Shown here: positions 35,910-43,278 of the stretch, one piece after another | Position numbering within the stretch: position 1 is the first letter of the stretch | Layout: the number at the start of each line of letters is the position of its first letter | Assembly: GCA_965221405.1 (NCBI GenBank) | Contig: CBDCSE010000002.1 | Coordinates: 496,001 to 560,000 of the forward strand | Length of the DNA: 64,000 nucleotides | DNA from: JAPOUP01 sp965221405 | GTDB taxonomy: Bacteria; Pseudomonadota; Alphaproteobacteria; Rhodobacterales; Rhodobacteraceae | Direction: 5' to 3' | Translations under genes and position numbers: made by a program | Notes under the pieces: model-generated | What the model was told of the DNA's origin: nothing | Seen by the model: only the letters and a program-made list of their open reading frames with translations | The model's database searches: none

Positions 35910-36241
35910 GCGTCCTCCAGCGCGAGTTCCGCGTCGAGCCACGCGCCCTCCTCGGCGACGACGCTGTCCCAGAAGGATGCCGCCCCGGCGTCGGCCATCC
36001 GCCGCTCCTCGACCCGGGCGGGGACCAGCATCGCCAGAGCGGTGCGCCGCCGGACCTCCGGCGGGAGCGCGGAAGGTGATCCGGCCTCCGGCGCGGGACC
36101 GCGGGATTCCAGCGCGCGCCCGACGAGGAAGCGCGAGACGGACATGCCCGCGCGCCCGGCGAGTGCGCCGGTCATCTCCCACTCGCTGTCCGTCGTCATG
36201 ACGCAGCGCCGCCGCGTCCTCTCCCTGGGCGTCCGGGCCAT
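35906..36241 (-). CDS. Mobilisation-type DNA-binding protein, ribbon-helix-helix-like
   Basis: A 111-residue protein with an N-terminal segment TRRRCVMTTDSEWEMTGALA followed by GRAGMSVSRFLVGRALES, the pattern of RHH/MobC-type accessory proteins that bind an origin of transfer. A central RRRTALAMLVPARVEERRMA and an acidic C-terminus (EEGAWLDAELALEDA) follow. It is the first of a coupled minus-strand pair (ATGA overlap with the next gene) and reads inward from the right end of the island. GGAGA precedes the ATG at 36241. Function is inferred from this pattern. Confidence 0.6.
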   Translation of the reverse strand: MARTPRERTRRRCVMTTDSEWEMTGALAGRAGMSVSRFLVGRALESRGPAPEAGSPSALPPEVRRRTALAMLVPARVEERRMADAGAASFWDSVVAEEGAWLDAELALEDA

Positions 36242-36540
36242 GGCGGGGTCTCCCGTTCCGTTTTCGGCACGTCCGCCCGATCATACACGCGCGGAGTACG
36301 GCTTCAACCGGGCCGGGAACATCCGCCGCGTCGTGTTGTTTCACATGCTGTCCATATGCCATCCAGGCGCATCACCCGCGTCTGAAGGCGTTTCCCGGAC
36401 GCACCCGGATGTCACTGGCCGCAACGGCATCGACTTCCGTATGCCCGATATCGGTTCGCGGAATCCGCTTGCTACATCTACTAACCTGCTGTAAGAAAAC
36501 GCACATGCGAGAGCGAGAGTCTAACATGTAGTGTATATGT

Positions 36541-36559
36541 AGGCCACTTTCCGTGGCCT
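36541..36559. terminator. Hairpin beside the right island end
   Basis: AGGCCAC (36541-36547), loop TTTCC, GTGGCCT (36553-36559), seven bases before the right direct repeat. It could be a terminator or part of the recombinase arm/core sites. Confidence 0.4.
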
Positions 36560-36566
36560 GATCCAT

Positions 36567-36577
36567 TACACCAGCAT
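36567..36577 (+). repeat. Island direct repeat, right (attR core)
   Basis: TACACCAGCAT, identical to 32106-32116; the IS110 transposase N-terminal remnant begins immediately to the right. Confidence 0.65.
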
Positions 36578-36798
36578 CACGCGGACGTCCCCGCCGGAGA
36601 CGGCGGCGGCCCGCTCCCGCGCCCGCACCGGCTTCGCGGGCGGCCCGTCCACCTCCGTAGCGGCTCCAGCCCGTACAGGCCTGTCCGCGACGCGTCGGAC
36701 GGATCGCCGACCGCCAGGATCCAGCCCGTGCCGCTCACCTGCAGCGCCGCGTACACCGTGCTGGCGTCCCCCCCGGAGGGGGCGGTCGAACCGTTCAT
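36578..36798 (-). pseudogene. IS110-family transposase, N-terminal part (split by island)
   Basis: The start of an IS110-family transposase: VYAALQVSGTGWILAVGDPS, DASRTGLYGLEP, then after a frameshift PPAKPVRARERAAAVSGGDV and VRVM at the island edge. It joins in sense to MLVYGAGYEGF at 32105 on the other side of the island. A ribosome site GAAAGGAGAG precedes ATG 36798. Confidence 0.75.
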
Positions 36799-37279
36799 TC
36801 CTCTCTCCTTTCAGTCGGCAAGGGGTGCCGCCTGTCGGCCCCCTTGCCACCATATGCTGGAACCATCGCATTCCCCTGCACCGAATCGCCCCCAGAGGCA
36901 AACCCCGGCGCGTCTCATGGCATCTGGCGGGAGGGCGGGCCGGTCACGCTCCATGACGGATCCGCGAATGCGGTCCAGGGACGTTCCGGTCCGACCCGTC
37001 CTGCGGGGCAGGCCCCGCTCCGCCGCCGCCAGGCCTGGCGGCGGCGGCCCCGGACCCGGCACCGGCCGGGAGGGCGGCGGGAGCAGGGGACGGCTTTTCA
37101 ACGGGAATCCGCCCCCGGCTTCCGCAAAGCCACCTCCCCCGGTCAGTGCCGGTTCGCTGGGCATACGAGCGCCGTCCTGACACGGGCGTATCTGCCCTCC
37201 GCGTCGCTCAGTCCGTCGAGCGGTCGCCGGATTTCGCCCGTCCGTTCCGGGATCTCCCGGAGTATCCGCCCGCTGTCGG
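36799..37279. other. Gap without a recognisable gene
   Basis: Probably the outer end of the split IS110 element plus debris. Several overlapping frames lack family signatures. The stretch near 37060-37080 is Pro/Gly-coding in one frame but not convincing. Confidence 0.35.
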
Positions 37280-37633
37280 TCATTTCCGCCCTTTCGGGAC
37301 GCCCCTTCCGTCGTTCGGCCCGCATCGTACCGGAGCGTGATGTTTGGGATCGACGGAGCCGTCGGGACGGAAGCTGACGCCCTCTTTCCCGAGCGTTTCG
37401 CCCGCGTCTCCGTGAGGACGCAGGCCTTTGTACACGGCCCGCCACCATGGAAAGCTTCCCGGCCTGCCGTCGCGTTCGGCGCTGTCCGTTTCGGCCCTGA
37501 TCACCTGCCCGATGCGCCGCCCGGCCTGGGTATGGCCGAAAACCTCCCGTGAGACATCGCCGTAGGTGACGACCGTTCCGGGACGCGTGCGCCTCACGAT
37601 CCGGAGGGTTCCAGCGGCTTCGCCGTCAGTCAT
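37280..37633 (-). CDS. ATL-like MGMT-family DNA-binding protein
   Basis: A 117-residue single-domain relative of O6-alkylguanine-DNA alkyltransferase. Conserved parts: RIVRRTRPGTVVTYGDVSRE, GRRIGQVIRAE (DNA-binding helix and Arg finger region) and the active-site stretch FPWWRAVYKGLRPHG. The transferase PCHRV motif has Trp in place of the acceptor Cys, as in alkyltransferase-like (ATL) proteins that flag alkylated bases for nucleotide excision repair instead of reversing damage. The ATG at 37633 is chosen over 37684 by family length. The C-terminal tail is longer than usual. It sits alone between IS debris and the lipoprotein array. Confidence 0.7.
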   Translation of the reverse strand: MTDGEAAGTLRIVRRTRPGTVVTYGDVSREVFGHTQAGRRIGQVIRAETDSAERDGRPGSFPWWRAVYKGLRPHGDAGETLGKEGVSFRPDGSVDPKHHAPVRCGPNDGRGVPKGRK

Positions 37634-37680
37634 TCCCGTATCCCCCTGCGGCGCTTCCAGTGAGGCGAGGGAGGCCCCCG

Positions 37681-38619
37681 TCACTCGCGCCGCGCCCCGA
37701 AGGAACCGACGATGCCGGCCTTCTCAAACACGCCCACCGTCTCGGCGTGGTCCGGGCCGTAGAACCCGCCCTGGATGCGGTCGTCGTCGCCGCCCTGCCG
37801 GAACGTGCCCGAGGCGTCCACCGGAACGTCCGGGAAAACCACCCCCGTGACCGAATGCGCCTCGCCGGGATCGTCGGCGTTCACGATGCCCGAGAAACGG
37901 GCGGCCAGCGAAGCGGTTTCAAGATCAAAGACCAGTTCCGCGTCCCCGATGAGCGCGTGGCCGCCGGAGCCGACGCCGCCGCCGAACGCCTGCCCGCCGA
38001 CCATGACCCCCTTCCACGTCGCCGAAGCGGCTGGAGCGGAGCCGGCGAGGTCCCCGTAGGCGTAGGCGAAGCTCGTCCGGTCCCCGTAGTATGTGGGCGA
38101 GAGCCGTTCGGCGGAGGCCTGGTGGAACCGGAAATGGCCGTGCTCCATCCACGCGCCCAGCCGGGTCCCGCGTCCGGCTGTCGTGTCTCCCGGAGTGGGG
38201 GACACCGTGTTCCGTATCGTCCTGACCAGCGTCACCCCGTTTTTGCTTCGGAACGGTGTCTGGGTGCCCTCGATGACCAGCTTTCCGTCCGCCGGAACGC
38301 GGGTGGCCGGGGTCTCGGACTCCCGCCCGTTGGAGACCTGGACTCTCACGCATCCGGCTTCCGTGCCCGTGCATCGGTGACGTATCCTGGTTCTCGGCGA
38401 GGCTGGAACGCTGTTTTCGGAGTAGGTGGTGGAGATGAACTCCGAATCCACTTCCGGCAGTACAACCAGCGCCCTTTCGTTCTGCGCCTGCGCGGTTTCC
38501 AGCGGCGGCAGCCAGCCGTGAGTGATCAGTTCCCTGATCGGTTCTCCGCCGTCCTCTCCCCCGCCACAGGCGGCGAGGGACAGCGCGGCCGCCACCGCTA
38601 TCTTGTTCGGTTTCCTCAT
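37681..38619 (-). CDS. TbpB-like barrel lipoprotein, short form (right arm)
   Basis: A 312-residue lipoprotein: short signal peptide, lipobox LAAC, then GGGEDGGEP linker. One barrel-type domain with a Cys pair (CTGTEAGC), LGAWMEHGHFRFHQ, SFAYAYGDLAGSAPA, DAELVFDLETASLAARFSGI, SGTFRQGGDDDRIQGGFYGP, then VGVFEKAGIVGSFGARRE. The GGFYGPDHAETVG ending is the clearest TbpB-like signature in the window. A GAGGAAGAG site precedes the ATG. The downstream ATL frame begins just after its stop. Probably a surface-exposed binding protein; ligand unknown. Confidence 0.8.
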   Translation of the reverse strand: MRKPNKIAVAAALSLAACGGGEDGGEPIRELITHGWLPPLETAQAQNERALVVLPEVDSEFISTTYSENSVPASPRTRIRHRCTGTEAGCVRVQVSNGRESETPATRVPADGKLVIEGTQTPFRSKNGVTLVRTIRNTVSPTPGDTTAGRGTRLGAWMEHGHFRFHQASAERLSPTYYGDRTSFAYAYGDLAGSAPAASATWKGVMVGGQAFGGGVGSGGHALIGDAELVFDLETASLAARFSGIVNADDPGEAHSVTGVVFPDVPVDASGTFRQGGDDDRIQGGFYGPDHAETVGVFEKAGIVGSFGARRE

Positions 38620-38643
38620 GACGCTCTTCCTCTCTTTCCGTAG

Positions 38644-38670
38644 AAAAAGGGGCGATCCGAAGACCGCCCC
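38644..38670 (-). terminator. Intrinsic terminator after the right stalk lipoprotein gene
   Basis: On the minus strand GGGGCGGTC, loop TTCG, GATCGCCCC (one G-T wobble), then TTTTT (complement of 38644-38648). It closely resembles the terminator at 16600-16629 in the left arm, in the same place relative to the stalk lipoprotein gene. Confidence 0.75.
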
Positions 38671-38726
38671 TTCCTGTTCCGCGCACCCGCCGTGGCGGAT
38701 GCGCTATCCGTTATGAGCGGGTCAGG

Positions 38727-40511
38727 TTATTCCGCCGACTCGCCTGTCTTCTTGGTTCCGAACGCGCCGATCATGCGTGCGCCGTCATGCTTGGCCTCGA
38801 ACGTTCCCAAGATATGAGATGGAACTTCATTTTCGGAACCACCGTATAGATCGGCGTCCCATGCATCCCACTCTTCATCGCCCTTTACGCCGTCACGGGT
38901 CCAGACAGTGGCGCGCCTTAACCCTTTTGCGGTGTTGTTAATAACGGCAGCTGAATTGAGCGCTGCGTTGGTTGAATCCAGGTTATTCTCTTCCAGCGAA
39001 ACGGACCATCCGGTCTTGTCGTTGCCGTCTCCGTCCTTGAAGTTTGTGATCTCGCCGGACAGGGTGTCCGTAGTAGCACCGAACTTCGCCGTCAGGGTCG
39101 CCTTCGCGGTGAAGTCTCCGGACTCCTCGGCGCGTATCGCGTACTTGCCCGTGGCGTCACCCTCGAACGTGGCCGAGCCGCTTTCGATAGAGGAGGAATC
39201 TCCCTGAGCCGGAGCGCCGCCCTGGTGCGTGAACACCTCGAAATGATTGAGTTCGTCATTACTATCGAGCGCGGCCCACCAGCCCCACACGACGTCCGCG
39301 CCCGTGACGCGGCTCTTTGGGTCGCCTGGCTTGAAGCGCCAGTTATTCCCCTCGGGATGTCCGTTCCGCGAAGTGCAATTCATGGCGCAGTAAAACGTAC
39401 CGCTGACGCCCATCCATTCGCCGGAAGTCGTGAACGCGACTTGATTCTCCGGAACCTCGTGCTCTTTTTGGCTCGGTCCCGGAGCGAAGGCCGCCGAGGT
39501 CGCCTCATCGCGGCTCAGGCTATTGGAGACACCCGCGTCCATGATGTCATAGGCTCCTTCCGGATCGCCCGCGGCTGCATCTACTTCGGCTGTAGCGGTA
39601 CCGATGCCGGGCACCTTCTCGAACATGTGCCCCTGCACCGTAATCTTCTGGTGGTGCTTCTCGCCTTTGGCTTTCTTGAAATCGGCGTAAGTGTTCGGTA
39701 TGGAAGTTGCGGCGTCGTTATATGCATCGCTACTGTCGCTGCGAATGGCATGGAAAACCGCCGTCGCCGCGGCTTTGGCCTCCGCCGTGGCCTCCGCCGT
39801 CCGTTCCGCTTCCTCGGTGTTCTTGGCTTCCGTTATCTGGTTATTGAGAGTGCGGATTTCGCCTTGGAGAGCCGTTATCCTGCTGTTGGCCGTGTCCAGT
39901 TCATTCTGGGCGGCGGTCACCTTGGCCTTTTCGGCCTCCAGGAGCGCGTCGGCGGCTTGTTTCACCCTCTCAGCCTCAGCCGCGGCTTCTCGCCTGACTT
40001 CCGCCTCGGCTTCCGTGACAGCCGTTTCCTGCGCCATGGCGGCCCTGGCCGCCGCGGTCTCAGCGGCCTCCTTGGCGTCCCTGGCAGCCTGTTCGGCGTT
40101 GTCCATGGCCATCTTCAAGTCGTCAGCGGCTTCCTTCGCCTCCATAGCGGCTTTCGCCTTCTGGGCCAGAAGCTCTCCGGCGAGCGTGACGAACTGGTTG
40201 GCCTGGCTGAGGCGGGCGGTCAAACCGTCCGCCTGGCCGCTCTGGCCTTCCGTCAATCGACCGACCGCCGTTCTGGCGGCGGTGATCAAACCGGCCGCCG
40301 CGCTCACCTTGTCGCCGGCGTCATCCGCCGTAAGGTCAAGGGCGAAGGCCGCGTCAACCGCTCCATTCGTGGCGGTCGCAGCCGCGTCCGCCGCTTCGTT
40401 CGCGGCGATCTCCGCCGGGGAAAGCCCCGCACCGCCGCCCCCGCCGCACCCGGCCAGGGCGAGCGCGCCCGCCAGCGTGACGGCGGGCATCATAAGTCTG
40501 GATACTGTCAT
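38727..40511 (-). CDS. Coiled-coil stalk lipoprotein with TbpB-like barrel (right)
   Basis: A 594-residue lipoprotein: signal peptide, lipobox LAGC, Gly run, then about 200 residues of Ala/Glu/Lys-rich coiled coil (for example ADDLKMAMDNAEQAARDAKE and NSRITALQGEIRTLNNQITE). The C-terminal barrel has EGAYDIMDAG, GEWMGVSGTFYCAMNCTSRN (C-x3-C), VVWGWWAALDSND, DATGKYAIRAEESGDFTAKA and the end ARMIGAFGTKKTGESAE. The barrel matches the 16654 gene; the stalk differs from that of the 14413 gene. It starts 25 bp after the porin stop, so the two are surely co-transcribed. A surface receptor held above the membrane is the natural reading. Confidence 0.85.
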   Translation of the reverse strand: MTVSRLMMPAVTLAGALALAGCGGGGGAGLSPAEIAANEAADAAATATNGAVDAAFALDLTADDAGDKVSAAAGLITAARTAVGRLTEGQSGQADGLTARLSQANQFVTLAGELLAQKAKAAMEAKEAADDLKMAMDNAEQAARDAKEAAETAAARAAMAQETAVTEAEAEVRREAAAEAERVKQAADALLEAEKAKVTAAQNELDTANSRITALQGEIRTLNNQITEAKNTEEAERTAEATAEAKAAATAVFHAIRSDSSDAYNDAATSIPNTYADFKKAKGEKHHQKITVQGHMFEKVPGIGTATAEVDAAAGDPEGAYDIMDAGVSNSLSRDEATSAAFAPGPSQKEHEVPENQVAFTTSGEWMGVSGTFYCAMNCTSRNGHPEGNNWRFKPGDPKSRVTGADVVWGWWAALDSNDELNHFEVFTHQGGAPAQGDSSSIESGSATFEGDATGKYAIRAEESGDFTAKATLTAKFGATTDTLSGEITNFKDGDGNDKTGWSVSLEENNLDSTNAALNSAAVINNTAKGLRRATVWTRDGVKGDEEWDAWDADLYGGSENEVPSHILGTFEAKHDGARMIGAFGTKKTGESAE

Positions 40512-40536
40512 GTCATGTTTCCTTTCGTGTCCGGGA

Positions 40537-41520
40537 TCAGAAGCTGAACGTCACGCCGAGGTCGGCGGTCTGCCGGTCTTCCTTGCCCTGTTCCTGCGCG
40601 GGCCAGTTGGTGAAGCCCGCCTTGAGATGCGCGCCGCCGCCGAGGCTCCAGCTGAACCCGGCCCCCGCGGCCTCGTCACCACCGAACTCCGTGTCGTCGG
40701 CGTAGAAGACCGTCACGCCCATCTGCCCGGCGCTGTAGCCGGCGGAGACGGCGAACTGGTCCCTGTCACGGTCCTCGCCGTCCTCGCCCGCGTCCCGGCC
40801 CTGCATTCCGGCGACCACCTTGCCGGAGAAGCCGGAAACCGAGGCGCCCGCGCCGAGGACCAGGTGCCCGTCCTCGTCCTCGGCGGTCGAGGCCTCGAAG
40901 CCGCCCCCGATCCAGGCGGAGCCCATGTCGGCGATCGCCAGGTCGGCCTTCGCGCCTATGGACAGGGTGTCGGCGGAAATCTCCTTCCTGTCCGCCTGTG
41001 CCACTCCGTCCTCAACGACGTCGGCAACGACGTCGGCCATGCCCAGCGAGGCGTACATCCGCACCGGCCCCATCTTCGGGAGCGCGTACTGGAGCGCGGG
41101 CTCATCCGGCGTACCTCCCCGCAGGTACGTGATCTCGTTCGGGTCGCCCTGGTTCACGTATCCCACTCCGGACACGTGGCCGACGGCGGCCTTGGCCCCG
41201 GGATCGACGTCACCCATGGACAGCTTGCCGAACGGGCCGGCGAGGAAGACGTTTCCGGCCGTGCCGGAAGCCCCGCCTGGGGCGTTGTCGGCGCGGATGG
41301 ACCCGCCCGCCGTCAGCCCGCTGTCGAGCGTGGCGGCCGCCGTGAACGTGACGCGTACCCGGCTGCTGAACTTCAGGTCATCTTTGCTGTCCGAGATGAC
41401 CCCCATGCGCCCGTCACCGCTGAGGGTGATCGACGGCCCCGTGTCCATCATCGCGTCCTGTGCGAATGCCACCCCGGCGCCCATGCCGAGCGCGGTGGTG
41501 GCGAGCAGTACTCTCTTCAT
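40537..41520 (-). CDS. Rhodobacter-type outer-membrane porin (right copy)
   Basis: A 327-residue general porin: signal peptide MKRVLLATTALGMGAGVAFA, mature start QDAMMDTGPSITLSGDGRMG, strands such as LKFSSRVRVTFTAAATLDSG, loop GPFGKLSMGDVDPGAKAAVG and the terminal aromatic TFSF. It is about 60% identical by eye to the left copy and keeps the same leader. Extra charged loop residues (MQGRDAGEDGEDRDRDQ) distinguish it. AGGAG precedes ATG 41520. With the next gene it forms a porin/stalk-lipoprotein operon parallel to that at 13491-16548. Confidence 0.92.
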   Translation of the reverse strand: MKRVLLATTALGMGAGVAFAQDAMMDTGPSITLSGDGRMGVISDSKDDLKFSSRVRVTFTAAATLDSGLTAGGSIRADNAPGGASGTAGNVFLAGPFGKLSMGDVDPGAKAAVGHVSGVGYVNQGDPNEITYLRGGTPDEPALQYALPKMGPVRMYASLGMADVVADVVEDGVAQADRKEISADTLSIGAKADLAIADMGSAWIGGGFEASTAEDEDGHLVLGAGASVSGFSGKVVAGMQGRDAGEDGEDRDRDQFAVSAGYSAGQMGVTVFYADDTEFGGDEAAGAGFSWSLGGGAHLKAGFTNWPAQEQGKEDRQTADLGVTFSF

Positions 41521-41607
41521 GACTGTTCTCCTGTTGTTGCGTCGGGACCTCTCCGGCGGAGCCGGACGCCACGCGTCCGCCGTCCGCGAATCGGTCTCCG
41601 GGCGCGT

Positions 41608-41642
41608 CCGGGGACGGACCATAATCCGCGATTATGCGCCTT
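41608..41642 (-). promoter_or_regulatory. Porin promoter block with 15-bp dyad (right copy)
   Basis: Reverse complement of 13370-13404 without a mismatch. The dyad is at 41621-41635, about 100 bp upstream of the porin ATG as in the left copy. Conservation of this block beyond that of the leader suggests a bound regulator or a core promoter. Confidence 0.6.
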
Positions 41643-42189
41643 TTGATCGGCGCCACGCGCCAGCGGCGAGGGAAAGGCGCGACGTCAACCAAGCCAGATT
41701 CACCAACGACTCCCGGATTTCATCGCGCCTTGCGAGCGTTCCGTCACGAGGGGTAACGAGCTTTCGAAATAGAAAGAGCCTAGAAAGGCCCAGGACAGGG
41801 CTGGCAACGGATCGAAGCTCTTTCATACCAGAATCCCAACCGGATATTCTTTCCTCAAAGGAACGGCTCTGGAGGGACAGGATGCGACGAGATGCCCGAG
41901 ATCGATGACGAACTCCCGTATGCGTCGGGCAACTTTCCGTCAGCTATCCTCTGAACGTCCCGCTGGCCTGCGCCACCCTTGGTAACTCGGCATTTCCGGG
42001 CAAGGTCAGTAAGGTTGGTCACACGGAGTGCGGTGATCGCGCCAAGGGCCAGAAATCCAAGAGGGTTCACGCGCAATCCCATCCCATACCTCCGCTGTGG
42101 AAACGCATTCGGCGGCGGGTTTCGGCCCCCCGCATCTAGTCAACCATTCCCGCGATGGATAGAAGACAATCACAGTGTGAGGAACCGGG
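41643..42189. other. Gap without a recognisable gene
   Basis: Between the porin promoter and hisC. Short frames on both strands lack ribosome sites and family signatures. It marks the edge of the surface locus and probably contains the hisC promoter. Confidence 0.4.
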
Positions 42190-43278
42190 ATGGCTACAGT
42201 GGTCGCGCCGAAATCGGGAATCATGGAGATCGACCCATACGTGGGTGGGCGATCGTCGCTGCCCGGATGCGATGAAGCGGTAAAGCTGTCGTCAAACGAA
42301 AATCCGTTTGGAGCCTCGCCATATGCTGTCGACGCATACCGCATCGCCGCACAATACCTACACCGTTATCCCCCATCGGATCATCACGCGCTGCGCACCG
42401 CCATCGGAGACTTACATGCGCTGGAACCCGACCGGATCATCTGCGGGGCCGGTTCCGATGAGATTATAGGTCTGCTTTGCCATGCCTATGCCGGACCCGG
42501 CACAGAGGTGCTCCACACCGAGCACGGGTTCCTAATGTATCGTATCTCGGCTCTCGCCTCCGGCGCGACACCAATCGCCGTAAGGGAACGGCACCGGGTA
42601 ACCGATGTTGACGCTCTTCTGGAGGCCTGCTCGACGCGCACCAAACTTGTGTTCATCGCGAATCCCAACAATCCCACGGGAACGATGATCGATGACGGGG
42701 AACTGTCACGCCTGGCCAACGGAATACCCAAAAACGCGATGCTTGTGCTCGACGGCGCCTATGCGGAGTACGTTAATGGGTTCGACGGAGGGGCCGGACT
42801 CGCCCATTCGAACGATCGCGTTTTCATGACCCGCACGTTCTCGAAACTCTATGGACTTGGCGGTCTTAGGGTCGGGTGGGGCTACGGCCATCGGGAAGTC
42901 ATTGAGGTCCTGAACCGGATAAGGGCTCCATTCAATCTGGGAGCCGGACAGCTGGCCGCAGCTAAGGCCGCATTGCAAGATCGCGAATTCGCCGGAAAGT
43001 GTGTTGAGGAAAATACGCGCTGGCGCGAATGGCTCGCGGGCGCACTCTCCGCCGAAGGCGTTCCATCCGACAGGTCCCATGCGAATTTCATACTTGCGCG
43101 CTTCGCTGACGCCGAAGAGGCGGACGCCTGCAACGCCTGGCTAAACGATAACGGTCTGATCGTGCGCAAGGTCGGCAATTATGGCCTGCCCCAGTGCCTC
43201 CGGATCACCGTAGGAAATGAAACATCGTGCCGGCGCGTCGCCGAGACCGTACGTGCATTCAGGATGGATCGTCGATGA
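42190..43278 (+). CDS. hisC: Histidinol-phosphate/aromatic aminotransferase
   Basis: A 362-residue PLP fold-type I aminotransferase of the HisC family. It transaminates histidinol phosphate and, in many alphaproteobacteria, aromatic keto acids. Conserved features are KLSSNENPFGASP, ICGAGSDEIIGLL, FIANPNNPTGTMI, LDGAYAEYV and the PLP-lysine segment TRTFSKLYGLGGLRVGWG. The stop overlaps the tyrC start (ATGA). Pairing with tyrC suggests that this copy works in phenylalanine and tyrosine synthesis as well as histidine synthesis. Confidence 0.92.
   Translation: MATVVAPKSGIMEIDPYVGGRSSLPGCDEAVKLSSNENPFGASPYAVDAYRIAAQYLHRYPPSDHHALRTAIGDLHALEPDRIICGAGSDEIIGLLCHAYAGPGTEVLHTEHGFLMYRISALASGATPIAVRERHRVTDVDALLEACSTRTKLVFIANPNNPTGTMIDDGELSRLANGIPKNAMLVLDGAYAEYVNGFDGGAGLAHSNDRVFMTRTFSKLYGLGGLRVGWGYGHREVIEVLNRIRAPFNLGAGQLAAAKAALQDREFAGKCVEENTRWREWLAGALSAEGVPSDRSHANFILARFADAEEADACNAWLNDNGLIVRKVGNYGLPQCLRITVGNETSCRRVAETVRAFRMDRR

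Larger units (their letters stand above)
32106..36577. mobile_element. Integrative island with tandem tyrosine recombinases
   Basis: A 4.5-kb island inserted in an IS110 transposase gene and bounded by the 11-bp direct repeat TACACCAGCAT (32106-32116 and 36567-36577). Removing the island and one repeat restores the transposase frame VRVMLVYGAGY. It carries two tyrosine recombinase genes next to the left end, a DUF3320 fragment, and small mobilisation-like genes at the right. It is best described as a degenerate integrative and mobilisable element; no relaxase is recognised. Confidence 0.7.

Noticed and set aside
36811..37164. 117-codon minus-strand frame beside the split IS110 gene
   Set aside because: Gly/Pro-rich throughout with no conserved pattern; probably non-coding IS flank.
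39225..41646. Long plus-strand open frames across the right stalk lipoprotein and porin genes
   Set aside because: They are shadows caused by GC-rich codons of the minus-strand genes, which have signal peptides and family motifs.
41855..42082. 75-codon minus-strand frame before hisC
   Set aside because: No ribosome site, no family pattern, low-complexity Ser tail.
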